A DNA stretch of 19,585 nt from positions 1-19,585 of the forward strand of contig CAZOMR010000026.1 in NCBI GenBank assembly GCA_964580655.1. Reading direction: 5' to 3'. Source of the stretch: CAZOMR01 sp964580655 (lineage in GTDB: Bacteria > RBG-13-61-14 > CAZOMR01). The position numbers and the translations under genes are program-made. Below the pieces are notes generated by a model. It searched no databases and was not told the origin of the DNA. It saw only the letters and a program-made list of their open reading frames with translations. Each line of letters opens with the position of its first letter. Positions within the stretch are counted from its first letter, which is position 1. Below, in pieces: positions 1 to 7,336 of this stretch.

Positions 1-125
1 GGTCACTATTACCCAATTACCCACAGATTCTCAAGAGGAGCCGTATATTTCATGGATAGTCACCATTTATGTCGCACACCCGTCATCGCGTCATCGCGGT
101 GTGCTGTCCCCACCTCTCCGGCCGG

Positions 126-164
126 ATGGAGGAATTCCGGGAGCAAAGGGCCGCCAACGTCTAA
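126..164 (+). other. possible C-terminal tail of a lost upstream gene
   Basis: A short frame offset from the neighbouring remnant reads a charged sequence (MEEFREQRAANV) and stops at TAA 162-164, about 30 bases before the nucleotidyltransferase remnant. It looks more protein-like than the overlapping frame here, and genes paired with AbiEii-type toxins usually lie immediately upstream. It could be the end of a deleted partner gene, but it is too short to assign and may be chance. Confidence 0.2.
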
Positions 165-192
165 AACCCTTTTTGATGTCGCAGGCCCAATA

Positions 193-444
193 TTGACCCC
201 GGCTCAGGAGCAATTCCTGGAGGCCTTCTTTGTGGTTCCGGATGCGGATTTTTTTCTGACCGGAGGGACCGCGCTCGCCGGATTTGACCTCTACTGGATG
301 GCACAGGCCTGCCAGAAAGTCCTTGACTTTCCAGGCAATCTCTCAAACTGGCAGGTGCAGATGGTGAAACCCGCTGAGGCCGAAGAAGTCAAATCCTTCT
401 TCAAACTCCTGCGAAAAGAATTAATGACAAAAATTTACAGCTAA
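193..444 (+). pseudogene. AbiEii/AbiGii-type nucleotidyltransferase remnant with internal deletion
   Basis: The open frame runs from ATG 52 to TAA 444, but only the part from about 193 is protein-like. It begins LTPAQEQFLEAFF, then FFLTGGTALAGF, which matches the N-terminal GG-x-ALA nucleotide-binding element of AbiEii-type nucleotidyltransferases. The next residues, DLYWMAQACQKVLDFPGN and onward to the end, resemble the C-terminal tail of the same family. The catalytic Asp residues that normally follow within about ten residues, and the central helical region, are missing. About 84 codons remain where full-length relatives have roughly 200 or more. The simplest reading is an in-frame deletion that joined the two ends. 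A TTG at 193 or the ATG at 52 could still start translation, but without the DxD-type residues it cannot be an active transferase. Full-length relatives act as toxins in AbiE-like toxin-antitoxin and phage-abortive systems. The AbiEii assignment rests on remembered family features. Confidence 0.65.
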
Positions 445-649
445 AATCCAGCCCCGAGGACGAGGGGATTCATCAGCAATAATTCTTCGCCACAAAGACC
501 CCAAAAAGAATTCGGAGCACAGACACTCCTGTCTGCAAACAAATAAAGTTTTCACCACAGAGTCGCAGAGAGCACAGAGAATAAAATTTCATTTGTTTTT
601 AAAACATTAACTCTGCGAACTTTGCGTCTTTGCGGTGAGATATACGCCC
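445..649. other. gene-free stretch with one imperfect inverted repeat
   Basis: The 205 bases between the nucleotidyltransferase remnant and the convergent lyase gene contain no credible coding frame. The only structure seen is the 27-bp inverted repeat listed separately, with an AT-rich centre. No T-run follows either arm in a way that would make it a standard intrinsic terminator, although it lies where the leftward operon must end. Confidence 0.6.
553..637. repeat. REP/MITE-like imperfect inverted repeat (CACAGAG / CTTTGCG type)
   Basis: The left arm, 553-579, starts CACCACAGAGTCGCAGAG. The right arm, 611-637, ends TTTGCGTCTTTGCGGTG. The reverse complement of the right arm begins CACCGCAAAGACGCAAAG, so the two 27-base arms align end to end with scattered mismatches around a 31-base AT-rich centre. 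The CTTTGCG word is shared with the repeat cluster at 13352-13612. Short palindromic elements of this composition are scattered through many environmental bacterial genomes. Their function is unknown; a non-autonomous mobile element or a transcript-end hairpin are both possible. Confidence 0.6.
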
Positions 650-1510
650 TTATGCCTTATATTTTTCATCCAGCGCATATTTTTCTTCAAGCCCGAGGAC
701 TGCTGTAAATTCATCAAAGCTCATCATCTGGTCGAGAAGTTCCCTGCTCGTGCCTTTTTCCAGTAGGAGTGAATATGCCCGATCCAGCGCCTTTGCCGCG
801 GCGAATAGTCCTGTGAGAACATAGCCCACGCTTATGAAGCCCATCTCGTGAATTTCTTCCAATGGCACGAGCGGGGTCTTTCCCCCCTCAATCATGTTCA
901 CAACAAGCGGGCCAGGGACCTCCTCAGCAATCCTCCTCAGCTCAGACCTTGTTCTCGGTGCCTCGACAAAAATCAAGTCTGCACCTGCGTCCTTGTAAGC
1001 CTTGCCCCTTCGGATAGCCTCGTCAATTCCGAGCGGCTCAAGAGCATCAGTCCGGGCCGTGATGATAAACGCGGCTTCTCCCTTGGCCTCTTTCGCGGCC
1101 CTGATCTTTTGTGCGTGCTCCTCCATGTCAATCACGGCCTTGCCGCGCATGTGCCCGCATCGCTTGGGCCAGGTCTGATCCTCAAAGATCACGCCGCGAG
1201 CCCCGAGCCGGATGAGCTCCTTTGTCATGCGCATTACATTCAAGGCCCCGCCATACCCGGTATCGCCATCAACCACCACAGGTATATTCACCGCATTGAT
1301 AATACGCCGGGCAGTATCCAGTATCTCGGTCTGGGTTAAAAGGCCGATGTCCGGCTCCCCGATAAGAGATGCGGCCACGCCGTAGCCTGTAATGACCACT
1401 GACCTGAAGCCAGCACGCTCAGCCAGCCTGGCGCTCAGGGAGTCGTAAACCCCGGCCACAAGAATGATCCTGGTCTCCCTGACCAGAGGATGTACTTTTC
1501 TCTCAATCAT
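650..1510 (-). CDS. isocitrate lyase/PEP mutase family lyase
   Basis: A 286-residue TIM-barrel protein of the isocitrate lyase/phosphoenolpyruvate mutase superfamily, which makes or breaks C-C or P-C bonds next to a carboxylate using Mg2+. Visible elements are Asp81 and Asp83 in VVVDGDTGYGG (metal and substrate binding), Glu110 in GVIFED, and KRCGH at 116-120. Cys118 is the catalytic acid of true lyases and is absent from PEP mutases and phosphonatases, so a lyase is favoured. Length and sequence suit the small bacterial group that includes methylisocitrate lyase, 2,3-dimethylmalate lyase and oxaloacetate decarboxylase; the substrate cannot be chosen from sequence. The ATG follows a strong AAGGAGG site with ideal spacing. 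It is last in the leftward gene series, 32 bases after the ATPase gene, so it may be co-transcribed with the importer. No prpC or prpD neighbour supports the methylcitrate cycle. Confidence 0.85.
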   Translation of the reverse strand: MIERKVHPLVRETRIILVAGVYDSLSARLAERAGFRSVVITGYGVAASLIGEPDIGLLTQTEILDTARRIINAVNIPVVVDGDTGYGGALNVMRMTKELIRLGARGVIFEDQTWPKRCGHMRGKAVIDMEEHAQKIRAAKEAKGEAAFIITARTDALEPLGIDEAIRRGKAYKDAGADLIFVEAPRTRSELRRIAEEVPGPLVVNMIEGGKTPLVPLEEIHEMGFISVGYVLTGLFAAAKALDRAYSLLLEKGTSRELLDQMMSFDEFTAVLGLEEKYALDEKYKA

Positions 1511-1542
1511 GGTTATCCTCCTTTTTCTCCAGAACCAGGCTG

Positions 1543-2196
1543 TTATTCTTTTTCAATCCGGCCTGAATCAAGGGATATTATCTTATCTGTCAGGCGTTGT
1601 GCCTGATCCGGGTCATGGGTGGCAAGAACCACGGTAAAATTCAACTCGTGATATAGCTCGATGATCAGGTTTTCTATTGATGCCGTGCGTCCGGAATCCA
1701 CATGCGCTGTGGGTTCATCCAGAAGCAGGACTGAGGGCTTGAGAACCAAAGCTCTTGCGAGCGCGAGCCGCTGGATTTCTCCGCCGCTCAAGCCCCTTGC
1801 ATCCCGGGAGGCAAAGCCTGAAAGCCCTACCCTCTTCTGCGCCTCTTCCACCATGGGCTTCCACTCAATGCGGTTCACTCCGCGAACGCGCAGTCCATAA
1901 GCTATGTTAGAAAAAACCGTGCCGCGAAAAATAAAAGGATTTTGTTCAACCATGGTAACCTTGAGCCGTATATCCCTCAGCTCAGACCTTGAATAATTTA
2001 ATTCCTTTCCCTGAAAGGATATGCGGCCTGATTCAGGTCTTTGCAAAAAAGCCAGGATGCTGAGCAGGGTGCTTTTGCCTGCGCCGTTAGGCCCGACCAG
2101 TGCAGTGATCTTTTTGTCGCGGATGCTCAAACAAGGAATTTCAAGCACCTTCCTGCCTCCATAAGTCTTGATGATGTCCTTCAATTCAAACATCAT
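1543..2196 (-). CDS. tupC: tungstate-type ABC importer ATP-binding protein
   Basis: A 217-residue ABC ATPase carrying Walker A (GPNGAGKST, residues 35-43), the signature LSGGEIQRLALARAL, Walker B (VLLLDEPTAHVD) and the switch His in LATHD. It would energise the importer encoded immediately upstream. Its ATG overlaps the TGA of the fused binding-protein/permease gene (ATGA), preceded by GGAGAGGAG, so translation is probably coupled. The small size and lack of a C-terminal regulatory (MOP/TOBE) domain fit TupC rather than ModC or WtpC. The anion specificity is inherited from the TupA-like partner; the ATPase alone does not show it. Confidence 0.85.
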   Translation of the reverse strand: MMFELKDIIKTYGGRKVLEIPCLSIRDKKITALVGPNGAGKSTLLSILAFLQRPESGRISFQGKELNYSRSELRDIRLKVTMVEQNPFIFRGTVFSNIAYGLRVRGVNRIEWKPMVEEAQKRVGLSGFASRDARGLSGGEIQRLALARALVLKPSVLLLDEPTAHVDSGRTASIENLIIELYHELNFTVVLATHDPDQAQRLTDKIISLDSGRIEKE

Positions 2197-3695
2197 CTTC
2201 TCCTCTCCCTGAGCAGGCGATGAATCAGGATGTTGACCGCAAGCGCCACACTGAGGAGGATCACTCCCAGGAGGATACTCCTTGCGAATTCCCCCTTGGA
2301 TGTCTCCAGTGCTATGTAGGTGGTCATGGTCCGGGTGAGGTCCTTGATATTGCCTCCGAGCATTAGCGCAGAGCCAACCTCCGCTATCACCCTGCCAAAC
2401 CCGGAAGCCACTGCGGCGAGAATACCTGCGCGGCTTTCGGAAAGCACAGCCAGCGCGGCCTGAATGGTATTGGCTCCCAGGGTCTGGGCCGTAGGCCGGA
2501 CCCTGGCGTCCACATCCTGCGTCGCGGCATAGGTCAGAGCGGTGATGATAGGCAAAGCAAGGATTACCTGGCCGATGATAATCGCGAAGGGGGTATAAAG
2601 CAGGTTAAACCCTCCAAGCCAGCCGCTCCTTGAGATCTGGGCATACACGAAAAGGCCGACAACAACTGTTGGCAAAGAAAAGAGAGTGTTCATTATCATG
2701 ACCACGGTTCTCTTACCGCGGAATTCGCGTGCGGCAAGGCTTAGACCCAGAGGAACTCCGAGAATCGCGGCAATGAGTGTTGCGAAGAGCGAGACCCTGA
2801 GTGACAGCCCCACAATGTTGAAGACCTCTATATCGAGAATTCTCTTCTTCTCTTTTTGCTCAAGGGAATACCCTGCGCCGGTTGTGAGGGCAAGTGGATG
2901 AAAGAGTATCTGTCCATATTTCTTATAACTTCCGATCAGGGTCTGGCCTTCAGGGCTTGTGAGCCAGGCAATGAATCTCATGGCTCCGTGGTAGTTGGTC
3001 CCCGGGAACCGGGCAGGGTTCACTGCGATGACAGAGTAAGGATTGGTAAGCTCCTCTGCACCCTCAAAAAGCAGGCCAAGCTCCAGGCTGTCCTTGAGCG
3101 CAAGATAGGTAGCCCGGTCGCATAGTGTATAGGCCCGCTTTTCATCCGCAACCCTCAAGCCAGCATCCATGCCCTGGCCGATCTCAAGATAACGCGATGC
3201 AGGTGGCTTGGCGCCGAATTTTTTCCACAAGAACTTTTCCTTCTTGTGTGTGCCGGACTCATCCCCCCGGGATATGAAGACCGCCCGGGAATCCTTTGAT
3301 ATTACCCTGATCGCATCCGCAAGCTCTTTGCATCTCTTCAAGCCAGCAGGGTCTTCCGGAGGACCCACGAGGATAAAGTCATTCTGCATCACGAGCCTGC
3401 GGTTGACCCCGAAGCCTGCTTCCATAAAGGCCTTCTCCGCGGCAGGCGCATGGACCAGTATCACATCCACATCGCCGTTTTCAGCCAGCTTCAGGGCCTT
3501 TCCTGTGCCAACTGCAATCACATCCAGCTTGAGCCGGGTCTTTTTTTCCAACTCTGGAAGAATATATTCCAGGAGCCCGGAGTTCTCAGTGCTCGTAGTT
3601 GTCGCAAGCCTGAGCCGCTCGAGATCCTCCGCATTCGCGACTCCGACAAGAGATGAAATGTATAAAAGGCAGGCGCCAAGCAGAATTCTTTTCAA
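2193..3695 (-). CDS. TupA-TupB fusion: tungstate-type binding protein joined to permease
   Basis: One polypeptide appears to combine the substrate-binding protein and the membrane permease of a tungstate-type importer. I place the start at TTG 3695, five bases after the upstream stop and behind GGAAAGG. This gives MKRILLGACLLYISSLVGVANA, a compact signal peptide. The frame stays open to ATG 3749, but that start would overlap the aminotransferase by 49 bases and put a charged 18-residue tail ahead of the signal. The next ~245 residues are a binding protein with the TupA hallmark TTTSTENSG (about residues 33-40), then VGTGKAL, DVILVHAP and DESGTHKKE. After a linker, the last ~210 residues are a five-helix permease with an EAA-type coupling loop (TLGANTIQAALAV...GFGRVIAEVG). 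An exported binding domain before an N-out permease is topologically consistent. Tungstate is favoured over molybdate by family resemblance. A sequencing error merging two genes is possible but unlikely, since the linker is smooth. Confidence 0.82.
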   Translation of the reverse strand: MKRILLGACLLYISSLVGVANAEDLERLRLATTTSTENSGLLEYILPELEKKTRLKLDVIAVGTGKALKLAENGDVDVILVHAPAAEKAFMEAGFGVNRRLVMQNDFILVGPPEDPAGLKRCKELADAIRVISKDSRAVFISRGDESGTHKKEKFLWKKFGAKPPASRYLEIGQGMDAGLRVADEKRAYTLCDRATYLALKDSLELGLLFEGAEELTNPYSVIAVNPARFPGTNYHGAMRFIAWLTSPEGQTLIGSYKKYGQILFHPLALTTGAGYSLEQKEKKRILDIEVFNIVGLSLRVSLFATLIAAILGVPLGLSLAAREFRGKRTVVMIMNTLFSLPTVVVGLFVYAQISRSGWLGGFNLLYTPFAIIIGQVILALPIITALTYAATQDVDARVRPTAQTLGANTIQAALAVLSESRAGILAAVASGFGRVIAEVGSALMLGGNIKDLTRTMTTYIALETSKGEFARSILLGVILLSVALAVNILIHRLLRERRR

Positions 3696-3700
3696 TGTAT

Positions 3701-4642
3701 TCAGCCTTTCCGCTTTCCTGATGATGGCCTGCCTGCTGGCGTGAGCCATTTTCTATGCCGCGCTGATTTTCCCGTGCAGATTTCATCGAATGCCTGGATC
3801 AGCAGAAGGCTTACAGGTCCGGGCGCAGGGAGCTTTCTTTTTTCCAGCTTTTTAATTGCCCATACCTTGACCACAGTTGATGAGAAGAAGGCCTCGTCCG
3901 CCGCAAGGATATGGGAAGGCCTGATCTTCTTCTCAAACAGCGGAATCCTCAAATCCCTTGCAACCTCTATAACCGATGCCCTTGTAATGCTCGGAAGGAT
4001 GTTGTCCAGGGGCGAGGTATAAATTTTTTCGTTTTTTACAAAGAAGAATGCCTCGGTCGCGCCCTCGGCCAGGTATCCCTGGGTATCAAGAAGAATGGGG
4101 GTATTGAATCCCCGGGCCTGCACCTCCAGCTTTGCGAGCATTGGTGATAAGTAGTTTGCCGCGGCCTTGCAATGAACCGGCACAGTATCTGGATGGTATT
4201 TGCGCCAGCGAGATATTGCGGCTTTCGGGAGTGCATCCTCGCCCAGCTTGCTTATAGGAAAATCGCGTTTGAAGTCAATGGCCACAATGGCTATGCTGAT
4301 TCTTTTATCATGGGGCACGGACTCGAACTCCACTGCGGGGTAATAACAGACCAGCTTGACAATTCCCCACCCAACCCTGTTTCTTGCCACGGTCTTTTTG
4401 ACAGCCTCGCTGAGTTGTTTCTTGGTAAGAGGAATTTTCATATAGATCATCCGGGCGGAGTTGAAAAGCCTTCTCATGTGATCTGGCAGACGGAAGATCA
4501 TGGTGCCTTCATCAGTGCGATAGCACGAGATCACCTCGAAGATGGCTGACCCCCGACCGAAGCTGTGGGACATGAGGTGCACCTGGGCCTTTTTCCAGGG
4601 AATGAATTTTCCATCCTTCCAGACTACCCGGTCATCAAGCAT
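3701..4642 (-). CDS. class IV aminotransferase (branched-chain/D-amino-acid type)
   Basis: A 313-residue fold-type IV PLP enzyme. Characteristic features are the N-terminal RGSAIFEVI (about 30-38) and RLPDHMRRL (51-59), the Schiff-base lysine K159 in VHCKAAANYL, the PLP-binding segment ILLDTQGYLAEGATEAFFFV around E193, and the phosphate-contact ILPSITR at 215-221. Length and motif order fit IlvE-like branched-chain aminotransferases, D-alanine aminotransferases and aminodeoxychorismate lyases. The AEGATEAFFFV variant of the usual AEG..N.F..V makes the substrate uncertain. It would act in the cytoplasm. AGGAGA lies seven bases before the ATG. It ends five bases before the proposed TTG start of the importer fusion, so these genes are probably one transcript, though no metabolic link to tungstate is evident. 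Confidence 0.85.
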   Translation of the reverse strand: MLDDRVVWKDGKFIPWKKAQVHLMSHSFGRGSAIFEVISCYRTDEGTMIFRLPDHMRRLFNSARMIYMKIPLTKKQLSEAVKKTVARNRVGWGIVKLVCYYPAVEFESVPHDKRISIAIVAIDFKRDFPISKLGEDALPKAAISRWRKYHPDTVPVHCKAAANYLSPMLAKLEVQARGFNTPILLDTQGYLAEGATEAFFFVKNEKIYTSPLDNILPSITRASVIEVARDLRIPLFEKKIRPSHILAADEAFFSSTVVKVWAIKKLEKRKLPAPGPVSLLLIQAFDEICTGKSARHRKWLTPAGRPSSGKRKG

Positions 4643-4691
4643 GTTATTGTCTCCTCTCTATCCTTCGCCATATTGCTTTCCTGTATCCCGT

Positions 4692-5630
4692 TCATGGCTC
4701 TTCCTCTTTGAAGGGCACATCCTCGATCCCATAGATGCAGACCTTGTTGCGTCCATTGCCCTTGGCCTGGTAAAGCGCCTGGTCCGCCTTTTTCACGAGT
4801 GTCTTGGGATCGTTTCCATCCCGTGGATATTCGCTTATCCCTATGCTGATGGTTATCTTTATGCTTGCGCCGTCGTAATAAAAAGTGGAGTCTTCCAGTT
4901 CCCTGCGGAGCTTGTTGCAGAGCACCCATGCCTGCTCCCTGTCCTGTCCTGGAAAAAACGCTATAAATTCTTCTCCGCCAAACCTTCCTGCCACGCCCTT
5001 GTCCGCAACAACCTTGCGGATCAGCTCCCCGATGCGTGAGATGATATAACTTCCGGTATTATGACCGTGGGTATCATTGACATTCTTGAAGAAGTCAAGG
5101 TCCATCATGGCCACGCTGAGTGGCTCTCCTCGATCGCGGTAATCAAAGAGCACCTTGTCCAACTCATAGTCAAAGGTGCGCTTGCACAAAAGCCCGGTAA
5201 GGTTGTCCAGGTGGATCATTGCCCTTATTTCATCCATATACCTGATGTCAACCTCATCGTGGTAGCTGAACCGGAGCACAGTCTCGCCTACCTTGATCCG
5301 GTCACCATCTGAAAGCACTGCCTCAAAGACATGCTGGTCATTCAAATATGTTCCATTGGTGGTCTTTAGATCAATGAGCACAAGTCTATCCACGGACTCG
5401 CGAACGATACGAAAATGATGCCGGGAAATCATGGGATCGCTTATCTCTATGTCGTTCTCAGGGATACGGCCCAGCGTAATACTCGGTTTGTCCAGGATAT
5501 ACCTGTCCCCGATACTCCGGCCGTGAATGATCATCAGGGTCGGCACCTTCTTCCCGATGGCCTCGACCGGGCCGGTAATTCGCCGCCGAGTTTTATCGTT
5601 CCCGTCACTATTAGAAAACTGGTCCGACAT
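4692..5630 (-). CDS. FHA-GGDEF diguanylate cyclase
   Basis: A 312-residue cytoplasmic protein with no membrane segment. Residues ~35-125 form an FHA phosphothreonine-binding domain with LGRIPENDI (R55), SRHH (69-72) and TTNGTYLN (91-98). Residues ~140-305 are a GGDEF domain with MDLDFFKNVND (metal Asp177 and Asp186), an active-site GGEEF at 218-222 and a C-terminal ADQALYQAKGNGRN helix. All elements needed to make cyclic di-GMP from two GTP are present. The allosteric I-site RxxD that should sit seven residues before the Arg preceding the active site is not there (ADKGVAG instead), so product inhibition through that site is not expected. The FHA domain implies control by binding a phosphothreonine partner, hence a Ser/Thr kinase elsewhere. 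The gene starts 18 bases after queE with only a weak ribosome-binding site. Confidence 0.93.
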   Translation of the reverse strand: MSDQFSNSDGNDKTRRRITGPVEAIGKKVPTLMIIHGRSIGDRYILDKPSITLGRIPENDIEISDPMISRHHFRIVRESVDRLVLIDLKTTNGTYLNDQHVFEAVLSDGDRIKVGETVLRFSYHDEVDIRYMDEIRAMIHLDNLTGLLCKRTFDYELDKVLFDYRDRGEPLSVAMMDLDFFKNVNDTHGHNTGSYIISRIGELIRKVVADKGVAGRFGGEEFIAFFPGQDREQAWVLCNKLRRELEDSTFYYDGASIKITISIGISEYPRDGNDPKTLVKKADQALYQAKGNGRNKVCIYGIEDVPFKEEEP

Positions 5631-5648
5631 CTTTGCTATTCTACCAGA

Positions 5649-6290
5649 TTATCTTCCCTGATTCTTATCTTTCCAGATCAGCTTGTGGATTTGAAGGTTT
5701 AATCGTGCCGGAACATGGTCTTCCAGTATCCATGCGGCAAGCAGATCAGGGGGAAGTATTCCGAAGGCAGGAGAGAAGTTTATCCGGGCCTTTCCCGCGA
5801 GCGAATGTTTGCTAATCTGGCTTTTGGCCCAGAGATAATCCCTGCGATCAGTCAAGACAAATTTAACCTCATCATCGGGCGAAAGCCATTTCAGGTTGGG
5901 CCAGTAATTCGCTTTTACCTCTCCACTGCCAGGGCATTTCAGGTCCATGACAAGGTGTATCTGGCGCGGCAGGTCCTGGATCGGGTATGAGCCATTGGTC
6001 TCAAGCATTACTTTCGCACGGCCTTTCACAAGCTCTTGAAGGAATGCCCTGGTGTCCTTTTGATAAAGCGGCTCCCCGCCGGTCACTAGCACAAGATCAT
6101 CTCCCATGCTCTTGACCTTGCCAATAATAGTCTCCGGGCGATAGCGCCGGCCCCCCTCGTATGCATAGGTGGTATCGCAATATCTGCAACGCAGGTTACA
6201 GCCGGAGAGCCTGACAAGCGCGCACGGATAACCTGAAAAGACGCCTTCCCCCTGGATGGTGCGAAAGAGCTCCTTGACCAGAAGCGACAC
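5649..6290 (-). CDS. queE: 7-carboxy-7-deazaguanine synthase QueE
   Basis: A 213-residue radical SAM enzyme that converts 6-carboxy-tetrahydropterin to 7-carboxy-7-deazaguanine in queuosine and deazapurine synthesis. The N-terminus carries the QueE substrate-loop motif IQGEG(V)FSG, then the cluster-binding C31-x3-C35-x2-C38 in CNLRCRYCDT, whose CDT threonine is typical of QueE, and the SAM-binding GGEP at 71-74. Length is normal for the family. The start is GTG 6290; SD-like GGAGGTAAGG overlaps the mltG stop just upstream, so expression probably depends on reading through mltG. No queC, queD or queF is present, so the pathway must be completed elsewhere. Confidence 0.93.
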   Translation of the reverse strand: MSLLVKELFRTIQGEGVFSGYPCALVRLSGCNLRCRYCDTTYAYEGGRRYRPETIIGKVKSMGDDLVLVTGGEPLYQKDTRAFLQELVKGRAKVMLETNGSYPIQDLPRQIHLVMDLKCPGSGEVKANYWPNLKWLSPDDEVKFVLTDRRDYLWAKSQISKHSLAGKARINFSPAFGILPPDLLAAWILEDHVPARLNLQIHKLIWKDKNQGR

Positions 6291-6298
6291 CTTAAACC

Positions 6299-7336
6299 TT
6301 ACCTCCGTCGCAGTTGATAGCGCCTTATCGCCTCCTGGTGCTCGGCAAATGTCCGGGAGAACACATGCGTGCCATCCCCCCTGGAAACAAAATAAATGTA
6401 GGTGCTCTCTTCAGGATACAAAGCCGCATGGATCGAACCTTTACCAGGACTGGCTATGGGACCAGGTGGCAGACCGTGATTGAGGTAGGTGTTGTAAGGA
6501 GTCCATTTTTCAAGGTCTCGCCGACGAAGGTTGCCGTCAAAATCAGGCATGCCATAGATCACTGTGGGGTCGCATTCGAGCTTGATTCCGCGCTGAATGC
6601 GCTGGTGAAACACAGAAGAAATCAATGGCCGCTCCTCTGGCAGGGAGGTTTCCTTCTCGATAAGGGAGGCCAGTGTAATCAGCTCGTGCATGGTCATTCC
6701 AAGCTCTTGCATCCTTGCAAGCTCTTGCTGGCCAAAGACCTGCTTCATCCTTTTTACCATGGTCTTTATCAGGTCCTCTTCTTTTGCCCATCGCGGGAAC
6801 TGATATGTATCAGGGAAAAGGTATCCTTCCAGGGTTTTCGCATGGATACCGATGCTCTTTGCGAATTCCGGGCTAGATGCCAGGTCAAGAAACCTCTCTC
6901 CGGACCACATCTCACCCTGGTCCAGGATTCCTGCGATCTGCCTCAAATTGTAACCCTCTGGAATCGTGATCTTGTATTCCACTGGCCTGCCGGATACCAG
7001 ACGGTCCAGGACTTCCCCGGGGGTCATCTGGGCTTTCAGATCAAACTCGCCTGCCTGGATACGGGTGATAACATCTCGCTCCATGGCCAGCCATCGAAAC
7101 ATATCCACATCCCGGATGATCCCTTGTTCGTTTAGAATCTCCGCAACCTGGTCAAAGGTCATGCCCGGCAATACTGTAATTCGCACAGCGACCTGGCCAG
7201 GCCCTGGCCCGGGAGCACGCAGGAACACATAGAAATTCAAAAAAAGGATAAGGATTAAAGACAGGGCCAAAAGCACAAGCCCGCTCAAGAATATCCCCCT
7301 GAATTCAGACCCATGGCTGGAAGGCATGTCAGTCAT
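6299..7336 (-). CDS. mltG: endolytic murein transglycosylase MltG (YceG family)
   Basis: A 345-residue membrane-anchored enzyme that cuts nascent peptidoglycan strands and releases newly made glycan at the inner membrane. From ATG 7336 the order is a short cytoplasmic tail, one transmembrane helix (about 15-39), a LysM-like domain (~50-125) and the catalytic domain. LASLIEKET contains E227, aligned with the catalytic Glu of E. coli MltG. Further conserved parts are CDPTVIYGM, YNTYLNHGLPPGPIASPG and the C-terminal YFVSRGDGTHVFSRTFAEH. The frame is open to 7402, but 7336 is preferred because GGGGGAAAGAG lies just upstream and it overlaps the ruvX end by only 8 bases (ATGACTGA). The ruvX-mltG coupling suggests co-expression. 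Confidence 0.93.
   Translation of the reverse strand: MTDMPSSHGSEFRGIFLSGLVLLALSLILILFLNFYVFLRAPGPGPGQVAVRITVLPGMTFDQVAEILNEQGIIRDVDMFRWLAMERDVITRIQAGEFDLKAQMTPGEVLDRLVSGRPVEYKITIPEGYNLRQIAGILDQGEMWSGERFLDLASSPEFAKSIGIHAKTLEGYLFPDTYQFPRWAKEEDLIKTMVKRMKQVFGQQELARMQELGMTMHELITLASLIEKETSLPEERPLISSVFHQRIQRGIKLECDPTVIYGMPDFDGNLRRRDLEKWTPYNTYLNHGLPPGPIASPGKGSIHAALYPEESTYIYFVSRGDGTHVFSRTFAEHQEAIRRYQLRRR

Noticed and set aside
848..1339. 163-codon plus-strand open frame opposite the lyase gene
   Set aside because: It is antisense to a clear family protein, and its translation has no recognisable motif and an odd Cys/Pro-rich composition.
3208..3744. 178-codon plus-strand open frame opposite the TupA part
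   Set aside because: It is a shadow of the binding-protein gene: Ser-rich, no motif, no ribosome-binding site.
6314..7135. 273-codon plus-strand open frame opposite mltG
   Set aside because: mltG is unmistakable on the other strand, and this frame has no domain-like pattern.
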